The notes beneath the pieces are model-generated. The model saw nothing but the letters and a program-made list of their open reading frames with translations, was not told where the DNA came from and searched no databases. The position numbers were made by a program, and so were the translations under genes. Below, piece by piece: positions 25,344 through 33,677 of a stretch of DNA of 64,000 nt; within the stretch, counting starts at the first letter, position 1; each line of letters opens with the position of its first letter. Source of the stretch: Phycisphaerales bacterium (GTDB taxonomy: Bacteria; Planctomycetota; Phycisphaerae; Phycisphaerales; UBA1924); contig JADZER010000030.1 in the NCBI GenBank assembly GCA_020850415.1, positions 62,001 through 126,000 on the forward strand, read 5' to 3'.

Positions 25344-26567
25344 TCACCGCTCGGCCCCGGGCAGGTCCCGGAGGAACCCGATCAGGCGGGCGAGATCGGG
25401 CGACTCGGCGTCCCGCACATATGCCCCGCTGACGGCGCATCCGACGGCGAGACATTGCTCGACGGGGAGCCCGAGCACCTGGGCGAAACTGAACCCGGCC
25501 CCGAAGTGGTCACCGGCGCCGGTGGAGAGGCGGGGTCGGGCGGTGAAGGGGCCCTCGAACCAGGCGCTGGCGCCGTCCCGCTGGGCGGCGGCGGCCCCCT
25601 CGCGCGGGTGGATCACGATGCACGCGAGGCCCGATCGCTCTCGGATCCGCTCGGCCCCGCCGCGGAGGCTCTCGCCGAGCGAGGGGGCGTCGGCGTGCGC
25701 CTCAACCCCCAGCACCCTCGCAACCCGCTCGCTCTCGGCGAGATTGAGGCCGAGCGTCACCGGCACAAGTTCGTCCATCCGGCGCAGCACCTCCAACGCC
25801 GAGCGCAGGTCGGTGTCGGTCCGCTTGGCCGGGTCGGACAGATCGATGAAGACCCGCCTCCGGCGCTCCGTCTCCTCGGGGCGGGGCACTTTGGGCCCCG
25901 CCTGCTCGCCTCGTTGCTCCCCAAGCGTCGGGAGTACATGGTCGATCAAGCCCTCCCAGATCCCCTGCACGCCGCCGCAGAGCGTCCAGTTGACGATCCC
26001 GATGAGCCGGCTGCGGGCGCAGCGGGCCCGCAGCCCCTCCAGGCCCACCCGCTCGACGAGGCGCTCCCAGGTCACCGCCTGCACGGGGGCGGTCTTGCCG
26101 AGCATGATCTTGCCGTCCTCGAACTCCAGGGCGTCGGTGTGGGCCGGGGCGGCGAGGGGTACGACCTCCTCGCACCTGGCCGCGAAGGGCTCGTAGATGG
26201 GCAGCAGCTCGCGTGAGGCGTCGTCCTTGCCGACCGCGCCGAGGTAGGTCGTGGGCATGCCCAGCCTGCCCAGCGCCCCCGCGTACAGCGGCCCGTTGCC
26301 GCCGAAGCGGTCCTCCTCGACGACCAGCTCGATATTCGCGCTCTTCCCGGCGGCGGCGGCGACGCGCCCGGCGAAGCCGGGGATCGTGCCGATGGCGTCG
26401 AAATCGTCCATCCGCATGCTCCGCCGGCGGTCGACGACGCGGATGATCGAGTCGATGAAGCCGTCGAAGCCGGCGAGGGCGGGGGTGGCGGCGAGCGTGC
26501 CGTCGGCGCGGGCGCGGTCGAGCGCGTCGGCGGCGGCGTGGGCGATGGCGGAGCGGTCGTCGTGCAT
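25344..26567 (-). CDS. PfkB-family carbohydrate kinase
   Basis: A 407-aa ribokinase-fold protein. The N-terminal part has 'GFDGFIDSIIRVV' and 'GGNGPLYAGALGRLGMPTTYLGAVGKD', the substrate-binding G-G-N/G region. The C-terminal part has 'ARPRLSTGAGDHFGAGFSFAQVLG', with the anion-hole/catalytic base motif G-A-G-D. The phosphoacceptor could be a sugar, a nucleoside or another alcohol and cannot be told. It is about 80 residues longer than a plain PfkB kinase because of extra segments around residues 160-240. It lies 56 bp upstream of the ALDH7 gene on the same strand and divergently 24 bp from rdgB, so the two divergent promoters must overlap the coding ends. Confidence 0.92.
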   Translation of the reverse strand: MHDDRSAIAHAAADALDRARADGTLAATPALAGFDGFIDSIIRVVDRRRSMRMDDFDAIGTIPGFAGRVAAAAGKSANIELVVEEDRFGGNGPLYAGALGRLGMPTTYLGAVGKDDASRELLPIYEPFAARCEEVVPLAAPAHTDALEFEDGKIMLGKTAPVQAVTWERLVERVGLEGLRARCARSRLIGIVNWTLCGGVQGIWEGLIDHVLPTLGEQRGEQAGPKVPRPEETERRRRVFIDLSDPAKRTDTDLRSALEVLRRMDELVPVTLGLNLAESERVARVLGVEAHADAPSLGESLRGGAERIRERSGLACIVIHPREGAAAAQRDGASAWFEGPFTARPRLSTGAGDHFGAGFSFAQVLGLPVEQCLAVGCAVSGAYVRDAESPDLARLIGFLRDLPGAER

Positions 26568-26590
26568 GGGCGGAAGCGTACACTCGGCCC

Positions 26591-27889
26591 ATGCCCCCGG
26601 ACCGCATCGTCATCGCCACCGGCAACCCGCACAAGGTCGAGGAGCTGCGGGCGATGCTCGCGCTGCCCGGGGTGGGGTTCCTGGGGCTCGGGGATCTGCC
26701 GGGGGCGTTCGCCGAGCCGGCCGAGACGGGCGCGACCTTCCTCGCGAACGCGACGATCAAGGCCCTGTCGTACGCCGCGCAGACCGGGCTGCCCTGCCTG
26801 GCCGACGACTCGGGGCTGGAGGTCGACGCCCTGGGCGGGGCGCCGGGGGTGATCAGCAGCCACTACTCGACCGACGGGGTGGAAGCGGGGATGGGCCGGG
26901 CGGAGCGCGACGCGGCGAACAACGCGCGGCTGCTGCGGGAGCTGGCGGGGGTGCCCCCGGAGCAGCGGACCGCCCGCTTCGTCTGCCAGATGGTGCTGGC
27001 AGCGCCCCCCCTACGGGGCGGGGCACTCTGGGCCCCCTCCTCTTCTACTGAGCCTCCTCTCTCCCCACGCTTCCTGACCGGCCCGGACCTCACGATCCGC
27101 CACACCGACCTCCTCCCCCATTGGGAGAAGGGCGGCCACACTTACTTCATCACCTTCTGTCTGGAGAACGGGACGCTCACCGAGGCGGAGCGGGCGATCG
27201 CGCTGGATGCCTGCCTGCACTGGCACCCCGAGCGGATCCGACTGCACCTGGTCGTCGTGATGCCGGACCATGTGCACATGCTGTTCACCCCGGTCGAGGT
27301 CTGCGCCGGCCGTTGGCCGAGCCTCCCCTGGTTGATGCAGAGCATCAAGTCGTTCTCCAGCCGGGAGATCAACCGACTTCACGGACGCTCCGGAAAGGTG
27401 TGGCAGGACGAGTACCGCGACGAGATCATCCGGGACCGGGAGGAGTACTTTGCCAAGCTTGAGTACACGGGTCTGAATCCGGTGCGTGCCGGGCTCGCGG
27501 AGGACTGGTTGGCGTACCGCTGGATGGGGGGAGAGGAGGTTGAGCGGGCGAGGGAAGCGGCCGGCAGATTGGGGGGGATTGGAGAAAGGAGGCCTGGTAG
27601 AAGAGGAGGGGGCCCAGAGTGCCCCGCCCCGGAGGAAGCTGACCGCGGAATCGAGCGCGGCGAGTCGATCCTTGCCACCTCGCGCGGGACCTTCGAGGGG
27701 CGGATCGGGCTGGCCGGGGAGGTGCCGCGGGGGGAGAACGGGTTCGGGTACGACCCGCTGTTCCTGATCGCGCCCAAGTTTGTGCGCACCAGCGCGGAGC
27801 TGGGGGCGGGGGAGAAGAACCGGCTGAGCCATCGGGGGGCGGCGGCGGCGTTGATGCTGGAGCAACTCCGGCGGATGAGCGCCGGCTAA
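26591..27889 (+). CDS. rdgB: XTP/dITP (non-canonical purine NTP) pyrophosphatase interrupted in frame by a RAYT transposase
   Basis: RdgB/HAM1 removes inosine, xanthosine and related nucleoside triphosphates (EC 3.6.1.66). N-terminal part (1-141): 'IVIATGNPHKVEELRAML', 'ETGATFLANATIKAL', 'LADDSGLEVDALGGAPGVISSHYS' and 'ARFVCQMVLA'. C-terminal part (about 347-432): 'ILATSRGTFEGRIG', 'GENGFGYDPLFL' and 'LSHRGAAAALMLEQL', with the catalytic D-D-S-G and F-G-Y-D-P sets both present. Between them lie about 206 residues of a REP-associated tyrosine transposase. The protein is 432 aa; RdgB alone is about 200. The frame is open through both junctions and the insert falls in a loop before 'ILATSRG', so the fusion could still fold. 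Confidence 0.9.
   Translation: MPPDRIVIATGNPHKVEELRAMLALPGVGFLGLGDLPGAFAEPAETGATFLANATIKALSYAAQTGLPCLADDSGLEVDALGGAPGVISSHYSTDGVEAGMGRAERDAANNARLLRELAGVPPEQRTARFVCQMVLAAPPLRGGALWAPSSSTEPPLSPRFLTGPDLTIRHTDLLPHWEKGGHTYFITFCLENGTLTEAERAIALDACLHWHPERIRLHLVVVMPDHVHMLFTPVEVCAGRWPSLPWLMQSIKSFSSREINRLHGRSGKVWQDEYRDEIIRDREEYFAKLEYTGLNPVRAGLAEDWLAYRWMGGEEVERAREAAGRLGGIGERRPGRRGGGPECPAPEEADRGIERGESILATSRGTFEGRIGLAGEVPRGENGFGYDPLFLIAPKFVRTSAELGAGEKNRLSHRGAAAALMLEQLRRMSAG
27015..27630 (+). mobile_element. RAYT/REP-type element with perfect 34-bp inverted termini, inserted in rdgB
   Basis: A perfect 34-bp inverted repeat borders the element: 27015-27048 (beginning GGGGCGGGGCACTCTGGG) and 27597-27630 (its complement). 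Inside, in the same frame as rdgB, is a Y1/IS200-type transposase related to REP-associated tyrosine transposases: 'HTYFITFCL' strand, the HUH motif H-V-H at fusion residues 227-229 ('MPDHVHMLF'), 'GKVWQDEYRDEIIRD' and the likely nucleophile Tyr292 in 'YTGLNPVRAGL'. No start codon precedes the domain inside the element, so its translation depends on rdgB. RAYTs are thought to mobilise REP palindromes. Element length is about 616 bp. Confidence 0.88.
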
Positions 27890-27909
27890 CCTCGCGCCCA
27901 AACGAAAGA

Positions 27910-27935
27910 CGGCCGCGTGCTTTCGCACGCAGCCG
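27910..27935 (-). terminator. stem-loop between rdgB and dnaK
   Basis: A GCGTGC-tttc-GCACGC hairpin, extendable with CGGC/GCCG, lies in the convergent gap. No long T-run follows on either strand, so it is a weak or bidirectional terminator candidate. Confidence 0.5.
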
Positions 27936-28000
27936 CCTGGAGGAGAGAGAGAGTCCTGCGTCACCGTTCCATACGCCCGTTGCGGGCGTTGGGTTCGTTC

Positions 28001-29902
28001 TTATTGGTCGTCCTGGACCTTGTACTCGGCGTCGATGACATCGTCGGCGCCGGCGCTCGTGCCGGTATCCCCCGATCCGGGGGTGGCGGGCCCGGTGCTC
28101 TTCGCGGCCTGTTCGTAGATCACCTTGCCCAGCTCCATAGAGGCCTGCTCCAGGTCGCGCATGGCGCGCTCGATGGCGCTCTTGTCGTCGCCCTTGAGCT
28201 TGGGCTCGAGGTCGGCGATCGCGCTCTCGATCTTGGACCGGACCTCCTGGCCGACCTTCTCGGCGTGCTCCTCGAGAGCCTTGCGGGTCTGGTAGACCAG
28301 GTTGTCGCCCTTGTTCTTGACCTCGATGAGGTCGCGGCGCTTCTGGTCTTCGGCGGCGTGGGCCTCGGCGTCGCGCTGCATCTTCTGGATCTCGTCCTTG
28401 TCGAGGCCGCCGGAGTTGGTGATCTTGATATCGGCGGTCTTGCCGGTCTTCTTCTCGGTGGCGGTGACGGTGAGGATGCCGTTGGCGTCGAGGCTGAACT
28501 CGACCTCGATCTGCGGCGTGCCGCGGGGCGACGGGGGGATGCCCTCGAGGTCGAACTGGCCGAGCAGCCGGTTGTCGGAGGCCATCTGCCGCTCGCCCTG
28601 GTAGACCTTGATGGTGACGCTGGGCTGGTTGTCGGCGGCGGTGGAGAAGACCTCCTTGCGGCTGGTGGGGATGGTGGTGTTCTTCTCGATGAGCTTGGTC
28701 ATGACGCCGCCGAGGGTCTCGACGCCGAGGCTGAGGGGCGTGACATCGAGCAGGAGGACATCCTTGACCTCGCCCTGGAGGACGCCGCCCTGGATGGCGG
28801 CGCCGATAGCGACGACCTCGTCGGGGTTGACGGTGCGGTTGGGCTCTTTGCCGAAGAGCTCCTTGGCGATCTGCTGGGCCTTGGGCATGCGGGTCGAGCC
28901 GCCGACGAGCACGACCTCGTCGATCTTGCTGGGGTCGAGCTTGGCGTCGCGGAGCGCGGCGAGGCAGGGCTCGCGGAGGCGCTTGTAGAGGTCCTCGCAG
29001 AGGCTCTCGAACTTGGACCGGGTGATGGTGACCTGGAGGTGCTTGGGCCCGGTCTGGTCGGCGGTGATGAAGGGCAGGTTGACGGTGGTTTCCTGCATGG
29101 TGGAGAGCTCGACCTTGGCGCGTTCGGCGGCCTCCTTGAGGCGCTGCATGGCCATGGCGTCGCCCCGGAGGTCGATGCCCTCGCGGCTCTTGAAGTCGTT
29201 GGCGAGGAAGTCGATGAGTCGCTGGTCCCAGTCGTCGCCGCCGAGGTGGGTGTCGCCGTTGGTGCTGAGGACCTCGAAGACGCCGTCGCCGACATCGAGG
29301 ATGGAGATGTCGAAGGTGCCGCCGCCGAGGTCGAAGACGGCGATCTTCTCGTTCTTCTTGCGGTCGAGGCCGTAGGCGAGGGCTGCGGCGGTGGGCTCGT
29401 TGATGATGCGTTCGACCTTGAGTCCGGCGATCTCGCCGGCGTCCTTGGTGGCCTGGCGCTGGGAGTCGTTGAAGTATGCGGGGACGGTGATGACGGCGCG
29501 GTCGACCTTCTCTCCGAGGTAGTCCTCGGCGACCTTTTTGAGGTCCTGGAGGATGAAGGCGGAGATCTGCTGCGGGGTGTACTCCTTGCCCCGCGCGGTC
29601 ACCCGGACGAAGTCACCGGAGGCGCCGGTCACCTCGTAGGGGACGAGCTTCTCCTCGGAGGAGACCTCGCTGTGGCGTCGTCCCATGAAGCGCTTGATGG
29701 AGCTGATGGTGTTCTTGGGGTTGGTGACCTGCTGGTGCTTGGCCTGCTTGCCGATGAGGCGCTCGCCCTTGTCGTTGAACCCGACGACCGACGGGGTGGT
29801 GCGGTCGCCGGCGGAGTTGATGAGCACCTTGGGCTGGCCGCCCTCCATGATGGCGACCACGGAGTTGGTGGTGCCCAGGTCGATCCCGATGATTCGTGAC
29901 AT
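28001..29902 (-). CDS. dnaK: molecular chaperone DnaK (Hsp70)
   Basis: A cytoplasmic ATP-driven chaperone of 633 aa. The ATPase domain starts '[15 protein letters not shown]' and contains '[25 protein letters not shown]', '[14 protein letters not shown]', '[13 protein letters not shown]' and '[22 protein letters not shown]'. The substrate domain follows ('[33 protein letters not shown]'), then a lid and a Gly/Ala-rich tail ending 'VIDAEYK'. The start has AAGGAG about seven bases upstream. DnaJ and GrpE are not adjacent, which differs from the common dnaKJ operon. No CIRCE element is seen upstream. Confidence 0.98.
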   Translation of the reverse strand: MSRIIGIDLGTTNSVVAIMEGGQPKVLINSAGDRTTPSVVGFNDKGERLIGKQAKHQQVTNPKNTISSIKRFMGRRHSEVSSEEKLVPYEVTGASGDFVRVTARGKEYTPQQISAFILQDLKKVAEDYLGEKVDRAVITVPAYFNDSQRQATKDAGEIAGLKVERIINEPTAAALAYGLDRKKNEKIAVFDLGGGTFDISILDVGDGVFEVLSTNGDTHLGGDDWDQRLIDFLANDFKSREGIDLRGDAMAMQRLKEAAERAKVELSTMQETTVNLPFITADQTGPKHLQVTITRSKFESLCEDLYKRLREPCLAALRDAKLDPSKIDEVVLVGGSTRMPKAQQIAKELFGKEPNRTVNPDEVVAIGAAIQGGVLQGEVKDVLLLDVTPLSLGVETLGGVMTKLIEKNTTIPTSRKEVFSTAADNQPSVTIKVYQGERQMASDNRLLGQFDLEGIPPSPRGTPQIEVEFSLDANGILTVTATEKKTGKTADIKITNSGGLDKDEIQKMQRDAEAHAAEDQKRRDLIEVKNKGDNLVYQTRKALEEHAEKVGQEVRSKIESAIADLEPKLKGDDKSAIERAMRDLEQASMELGKVIYEQAAKSTGPATPGSGDTGTSAGADDVIDAEYKVQDDQ

Positions 29903-30233
29903 GGCCGCGTCTCCTTGCTGCAGGTGGCGGGTTGGCTTCTGTGGTCTTACGCCGTCTCGCGGCGCGGGGCTCGGCCCCTCCGGGAGCTGTTTTGCAATGG
30001 CGGTGCCAGCCGGGCCGGTCGGCGGATGGCCGGCGTGGCAGCGCCAGGGGCGTTGGGGGACTGCCGCGGGGCGGGGGGCTGCCGAATCGGCAGAGCGGAG
30101 AGTCCCGGGCGTCCGACCCTGTCATACCCCGAATGTGCCCGGTCGGTCTGAACGAGCGCCGGGGCGTGCATCCGGATCGGGGCGGGGCCGATGTGCCTGG
30201 ACGATGACCCCGGCCGCCCGATGGAGGCACCTG
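29903..30233. other. 331-bp divergent intergenic region, dnaK / SOUL gene
   Basis: It must hold the dnaK promoter (minus) and the SOUL gene promoter (plus). I see one perfect 7-bp inverted repeat, CTGCCGA-a-TCGGCAG at 30079-30093, a possible operator, and no convincing -35/-10 pairs. No coding gene is supported. Confidence 0.5.
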
Positions 30234-30848
30234 ATGATCCTGAAGCTGATCGCGATCGCCCTGGCTCTCGGAGGTATCCCGATGCTGTCCGGCTGTCTCC
30301 AGAACTCGGGCGGTGTGTGGCTGTTCAATGAGGCCCCGAGACCGGTGGGCTGGCCCGCGCTGACGCCGGTAGGGGAGGTCCGGGTGCGTGAGTACCCGGC
30401 GTACCGCGCGGCGGAGGTCACGGAGCAGGCCCCTGCACGCTCGGGCACGGGCGCGCTGTTCAACGAGCTGTTCGGGCATATCAACCGCAACAAGATCGCT
30501 ATGACTGCCCCGGTGGAGATGGGCTATACGCACTCCGAATCGGATCGCCCGCGGGTCTCGCGCATGGCGTTCGTGTACCGCGACCGGTCGGTCGGCGGCA
30601 CCGGCGCGGACGGGCCGGTGCGCGTCGACGACCTGCCGCCAGCGACCTTCGCGAGCGTGGGCGTCCGCGGCGACTACACCCCCGCGCACTTCAAGCACGG
30701 GCTGGGGCTGGTGCGGGGCTTCCTGGCTGCGCACCCCGAGTGGCGGGCGGTAGGTGAGCCCCGGTACCTCGGCTACAACGGGCCGCTGGTGCCGTGGCTG
30801 TTCCGGTACGGCGAGGTGCAGGTCCCGGTGGTGCCGGGGGCCGGCTGA
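30234..30848 (+). CDS. SOUL-family heme-binding-like lipoprotein
   Basis: A 204-aa protein: signal peptide with lipobox 'PMLSGC' (Cys about residue 21), then the SOUL/HBP fold pattern 'VGEVRVREYPAYRAAEVTEQ', 'ALFNELFGHINRNKIAMTAPVEMGY', 'RMAFVYR' and 'VRGDYTPAHFKHGLGLVRGFLAAHPEWRAVGEPRYLGYNGPLVPWLFRYGEVQVPV'. The K-I-x-M-T-x-P-V segment is a hallmark. Family members bind heme or act as small lipocalin-like barrels; heme binding here is inferred from family membership. ATG 30234 has GGAGG about seven bases upstream and is followed at once by the hydrophobic leader. Confidence 0.92.
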   Translation: MILKLIAIALALGGIPMLSGCLQNSGGVWLFNEAPRPVGWPALTPVGEVRVREYPAYRAAEVTEQAPARSGTGALFNELFGHINRNKIAMTAPVEMGYTHSESDRPRVSRMAFVYRDRSVGGTGADGPVRVDDLPPATFASVGVRGDYTPAHFKHGLGLVRGFLAAHPEWRAVGEPRYLGYNGPLVPWLFRYGEVQVPVVPGAG

Positions 30849-30908
30849 CGCGCATCCCACGGGCGGGCTGGGGTCGCCCACCCGTGGGCCGGCGTCCGCC
30901 TCCGGAGG

Positions 30909-32069
30909 CTACTCGAGGACGCGGATGTGCTTCTCCGCGCACATGTCCTTGAGGATCTGCGGCCAGACTGTGACGCTGACCTCGCCGAGGTGTGCCTTGC
31001 GGAGCAGGTACATCATGACGCGGGACTGTCCGATGCCGCCGCCGATCGAGAGTGGGATCTGGTCGTTGATGATCATCTTGTGGTAGGGGAGCTTGAGGAA
31101 GTCCTCCTGGCCGGTCATCTTGAGCTGGAGCTTGAGGGTGTCCTTGGTGACGCGGACGCCCATGGAGCTGAGCTCGTGGCGTCGCTTGGTGACGGGGTTC
31201 CAGACGAGGATGTCGCCGTTGAGCCCGTGCATGGGTCGGCCTTCCTTGCTCTTGGTCTCGGTGACCCAGTCGTCGTAGTCGGCGGCCCGCATCTCGTGGG
31301 GGAACCCGTCCTTGAGCGTCCAGCCGATGCCGTAGAGGAAGACGGCCGGGTGGTCCTGCAGGATGGCGGTCTCGCGCTGCTTGCGTGGCTTGTCGGGGAA
31401 GCGGTCGAGGAGGTCCTCGGCGTGCATGAAGACCAGTTCGCTGGGCAGCTCGGGGTACTTGTCGCTGTCGAGCTTCGCGTACTTGGACATGAGGTGCTGC
31501 TCGGCGCCCTTGATGACCTTCCAGATCTTGCGGACGACCTGGGTGAGGAACTCGAGGTTGCGGTCCTCGGGCCGGATGGCCATCTCCCAGTCCCACTGGT
31601 CGACATAGGCGCTGTGGTCGTGGTCGAGGAAGTAGTCCTTTCGGACGGCGCGCATGTCGGTGCAGATGCCCTGGCCCGGCTTGCAGGCGAACTGCTTGAG
31701 GGCGAAGCGCTTCCACTTGGTGGCGGCCTGGACGACCTGGGCGTCGATGGGGTGCTTGTTGAAGTCGTTGTTGATGTGGAACTCGATGGGGGTGCGGGAG
31801 CCGTCGCGGTCGAGGTAGTCGTTCATGCCGCTGTCGCGGTCGACGATGAGCGGGCACTGGACCATCATGAGGTTCAGCTCTTTGCAGAGGTGGTCCTCGA
31901 TGTAGCGCTTGGCCTCGTAGAGGGCGAGTTGCGTCTCGCGGGGGTCGAGCAGCGGGGTGTAGTCGGCGGGGAGGATCTTCTTGATGTCGGCGTAGTCGCC
32001 GATGCCGGGGCCGGCGAGGTCGGCCTGTTTGGCGGACTTGGTGGACTTGGCGGGCATCTTGGTCGTCAT
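30909..32069 (-). CDS. asnA: aspartate--ammonia ligase (AsnA)
   Basis: Makes asparagine from aspartate, ATP and ammonia (EC 6.3.1.1), a class-II aaRS-like enzyme. The 386-aa product has 'ETQLALYEAKRYIEDHLCKELNLMMVQCPLIVDRDSGMNDYLDRDGSRTPIEFHINND', 'EVVQAATKWKRFALKQF'-like helix, 'DWEMAI', 'GDILVWNPVTKRRHELSSMGVRVTKDTL' and 'LSIGGGIGQSRVMMYLLRKAHLGEVSVTVWP'. The G-G-G-I-G-Q-S-R block is motif 3. It is longer than E. coli AsnA (330 aa), mainly by an N-terminal tail and an insertion near residues 190-230. The start (32069) is set by where conserved sequence begins; an upstream frame extension to 32150 is unlikely. Confidence 0.95.
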   Translation of the reverse strand: MTTKMPAKSTKSAKQADLAGPGIGDYADIKKILPADYTPLLDPRETQLALYEAKRYIEDHLCKELNLMMVQCPLIVDRDSGMNDYLDRDGSRTPIEFHINNDFNKHPIDAQVVQAATKWKRFALKQFACKPGQGICTDMRAVRKDYFLDHDHSAYVDQWDWEMAIRPEDRNLEFLTQVVRKIWKVIKGAEQHLMSKYAKLDSDKYPELPSELVFMHAEDLLDRFPDKPRKQRETAILQDHPAVFLYGIGWTLKDGFPHEMRAADYDDWVTETKSKEGRPMHGLNGDILVWNPVTKRRHELSSMGVRVTKDTLKLQLKMTGQEDFLKLPYHKMIINDQIPLSIGGGIGQSRVMMYLLRKAHLGEVSVTVWPQILKDMCAEKHIRVLE

Positions 32070-32230
32070 GGCGGACGCTCCTATGGGAGTGGTCCGGCAG
32101 ACGATCCGAACGGCGCCTGCCGGCGGCCGGGTTCGTGGCTGCGTTGCCAATAGAGGATAGGCAAGTCAGTAAATGCCGGCCACCCCGTCGCCGCTCGACA
32201 CCGGCGGCCCGGCGCGGTAGGCTGTGTCGC
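32070..32230. other. divergent intergenic region, asnA / B12 operon
   Basis: This 161-bp stretch must carry the asnA promoter and the promoter for the riboswitch transcript. It is locally A/T-richer around 32145-32175 ('ccaatagaggataggcaagtcagtaa'), the best place for a promoter. No coding signal is seen. Confidence 0.5.
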
Positions 32231-32419
32231 TCCCGGTGCCCGCAAGGGCCGAAGAGGGAAGTGCGGTGAAGGCTCTGGTGCGTTGAGCATCCGAGCCCAG
32301 TCCGCCGCGGTCGCGCCGCCGTAAGGGGTGGAGATCGCGGGCTCCAAGTGTGCCACTGGCGCGTGAGCGTGCCGGGAAGGCCGAGCCCGCGGGCCCCGAG
32401 CCGGAAGACCTGCCGAGAG
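32231..32419 (+). promoter_or_regulatory. cobalamin (adenosylcobalamin-type) riboswitch
   Basis: The conserved boxes appear in the right order: GGTGCC (about 32235), GAAGAGGGAA (32251-32260) with CGGTG, a GCCGCCGTAAGGGG segment (32316-32328), GTGCCACTGG (32350-32359), GGGAAGG (32374-32380) and GCCGGAAGACCTGCC (32400-32414, the B12-box region). An expression platform of about 170 bases runs to the ATG at 32592. B12 binding should repress the downstream operon. Exact stem pairing was not computed. Confidence 0.93.
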
Positions 32420-32591
32420 CCGGGTTGTGCCTGTGCGCACGACCTGTCCTGATGGCCCTCGCGAGACCAGGGCGTCGGGGTTGGGCCGCGCCGTGCTTCC
32501 CGGCGCGGGCCTCCCGTCGTGCCCGCGAGCGGTCGAGCCAAGGCAGGGAGCCGCCCCGCGCGAACTCGGGGCGCCGGCCGAGGGTTTGGAC

Positions 32592-33677
32592 ATGACAGGG
32601 TTACGGGCTTGTGTCGTCGCGTCGGCGGTGTGCTGCGCGTTGGGGGCGTCGGGGTGGGCCGACGCGTTCAATGAGTATGGCGGCTCGTTCAGGGCGTTCG
32701 CCACGCCGCCGAAGGGGAGCGGCTCGTTCGGCGTCGCCGGCGCGGCGCTCCCGGACGGGCGTCTGGTGATGGTCACGGGCAACAGCGTGTTCCTGGAGTC
32801 CGCGCCGGGGTCGGCGCAGTTCGCGCCGGTCGCGCGGCTGGACGCCTCGCGGACCGGCGGCTCGACCGACCCCTCGTTCCTGAGCGTGAGCCCGGACGGG
32901 TCGCGGATCGCGGTCGGCGCGGGGTTCGGCAAGCCGGTGGCGGTCTTCGCTACCGGCGCCCTCGGCACGCCCGACGACCCGACCGACCTCACCGCCGGGA
33001 GCGTGGCGGACTACTTCGCCGTCGGGCACTACGACGCGGCGTGGTACGACAACCGGCGCCTGGCCATCACGGGCGGCGACCTCGGATCACCCGCGTTTGT
33101 CAGCCTGCTCGACACCGAGAGCGACCCGGACAGCCCGGTCAACGACCTGGTGATCACCGGCATCGCCGGCGCGTCGGCGGGCGTGGCGTTCGATAGCGCG
33201 GGGCGGCTCTACACCTCCAACGGCTACGCCGACGGGTCGGGCTCGGACACGGGGAGTATCCGCGTGTTCGGGCCGGCCGACTGGATGGCCGGGGCGGACT
33301 TCGAGACCGCCGGGCTCCTCGTCGGCGATGTCCTCAGCGGGTCGTCGATGCGGTTCGACCGCGACGGCAACCTCCTGGTCGGCGGCGGGGACTTCGGCGT
33401 GTTCGATGCGGGCTACCTCGGCGTCATCCACGCCGACGCGATCGGCGAGGTGCTGGCCGGGCTGGGGCCGATCGACACGGGCGACCCGTCCGACCTCAAA
33501 CGCCTGGACCCGCGCGGCGACGGGTTCGGCTACTTCGGCAGCGCGTACAACCCGCTGACGGGCGAGCTGTATGTCACCGACGGCGAGACCTGGTACGCGA
33601 CCATACCCGTGCCGGCGTCGGTGGCGTTGCTCGCCGTCGCCGGCGTTCGCGCCGCCCGGAGGCGCCGACATGCGTAG
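32592..33677 (+). CDS. exported beta-propeller-like protein with PEP-CTERM-like C-terminal anchor (B12-regulated)
   Basis: A 361-aa secreted protein. Signal peptide: 'LRACVVASAVCCALGASGWADA'. The body has blade-like repeats typical of propellers: 'FLSVSPDGSRIAVGAG', 'AGVAFDSAGRLYTSNGYADG...GSIRVFG', 'MRFDRDGNLLVGGGDFGVF' and 'GSAYNPLTGELYVTDG'. The end is 'IPVPASVALLAVAGVRAARRRR', a P-A-S, hydrophobic helix, Arg-cluster pattern like exosortase-sorted PEP-CTERM proteins. It is the first gene after the cobalamin riboswitch. The layout recalls extracellular propellers (BtuG-type) in Bacteroides B12 loci; that relation is inference. The next gene starts inside its last eight bases. Confidence 0.88.
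   Translation: MTGLRACVVASAVCCALGASGWADAFNEYGGSFRAFATPPKGSGSFGVAGAALPDGRLVMVTGNSVFLESAPGSAQFAPVARLDASRTGGSTDPSFLSVSPDGSRIAVGAGFGKPVAVFATGALGTPDDPTDLTAGSVADYFAVGHYDAAWYDNRRLAITGGDLGSPAFVSLLDTESDPDSPVNDLVITGIAGASAGVAFDSAGRLYTSNGYADGSGSDTGSIRVFGPADWMAGADFETAGLLVGDVLSGSSMRFDRDGNLLVGGGDFGVFDAGYLGVIHADAIGEVLAGLGPIDTGDPSDLKRLDPRGDGFGYFGSAYNPLTGELYVTDGETWYATIPVPASVALLAVAGVRAARRRRHA

Noticed and set aside
27917-29899. Plus-strand ORF of 660 codons
   Set aside because: It is the antisense of dnaK, whose motifs are beyond doubt on the other strand.
29903-30233. CIRCE element upstream of dnaK
   Set aside because: The TTAGCACTC-N9-GAGTGCTAA pattern is absent on both strands.
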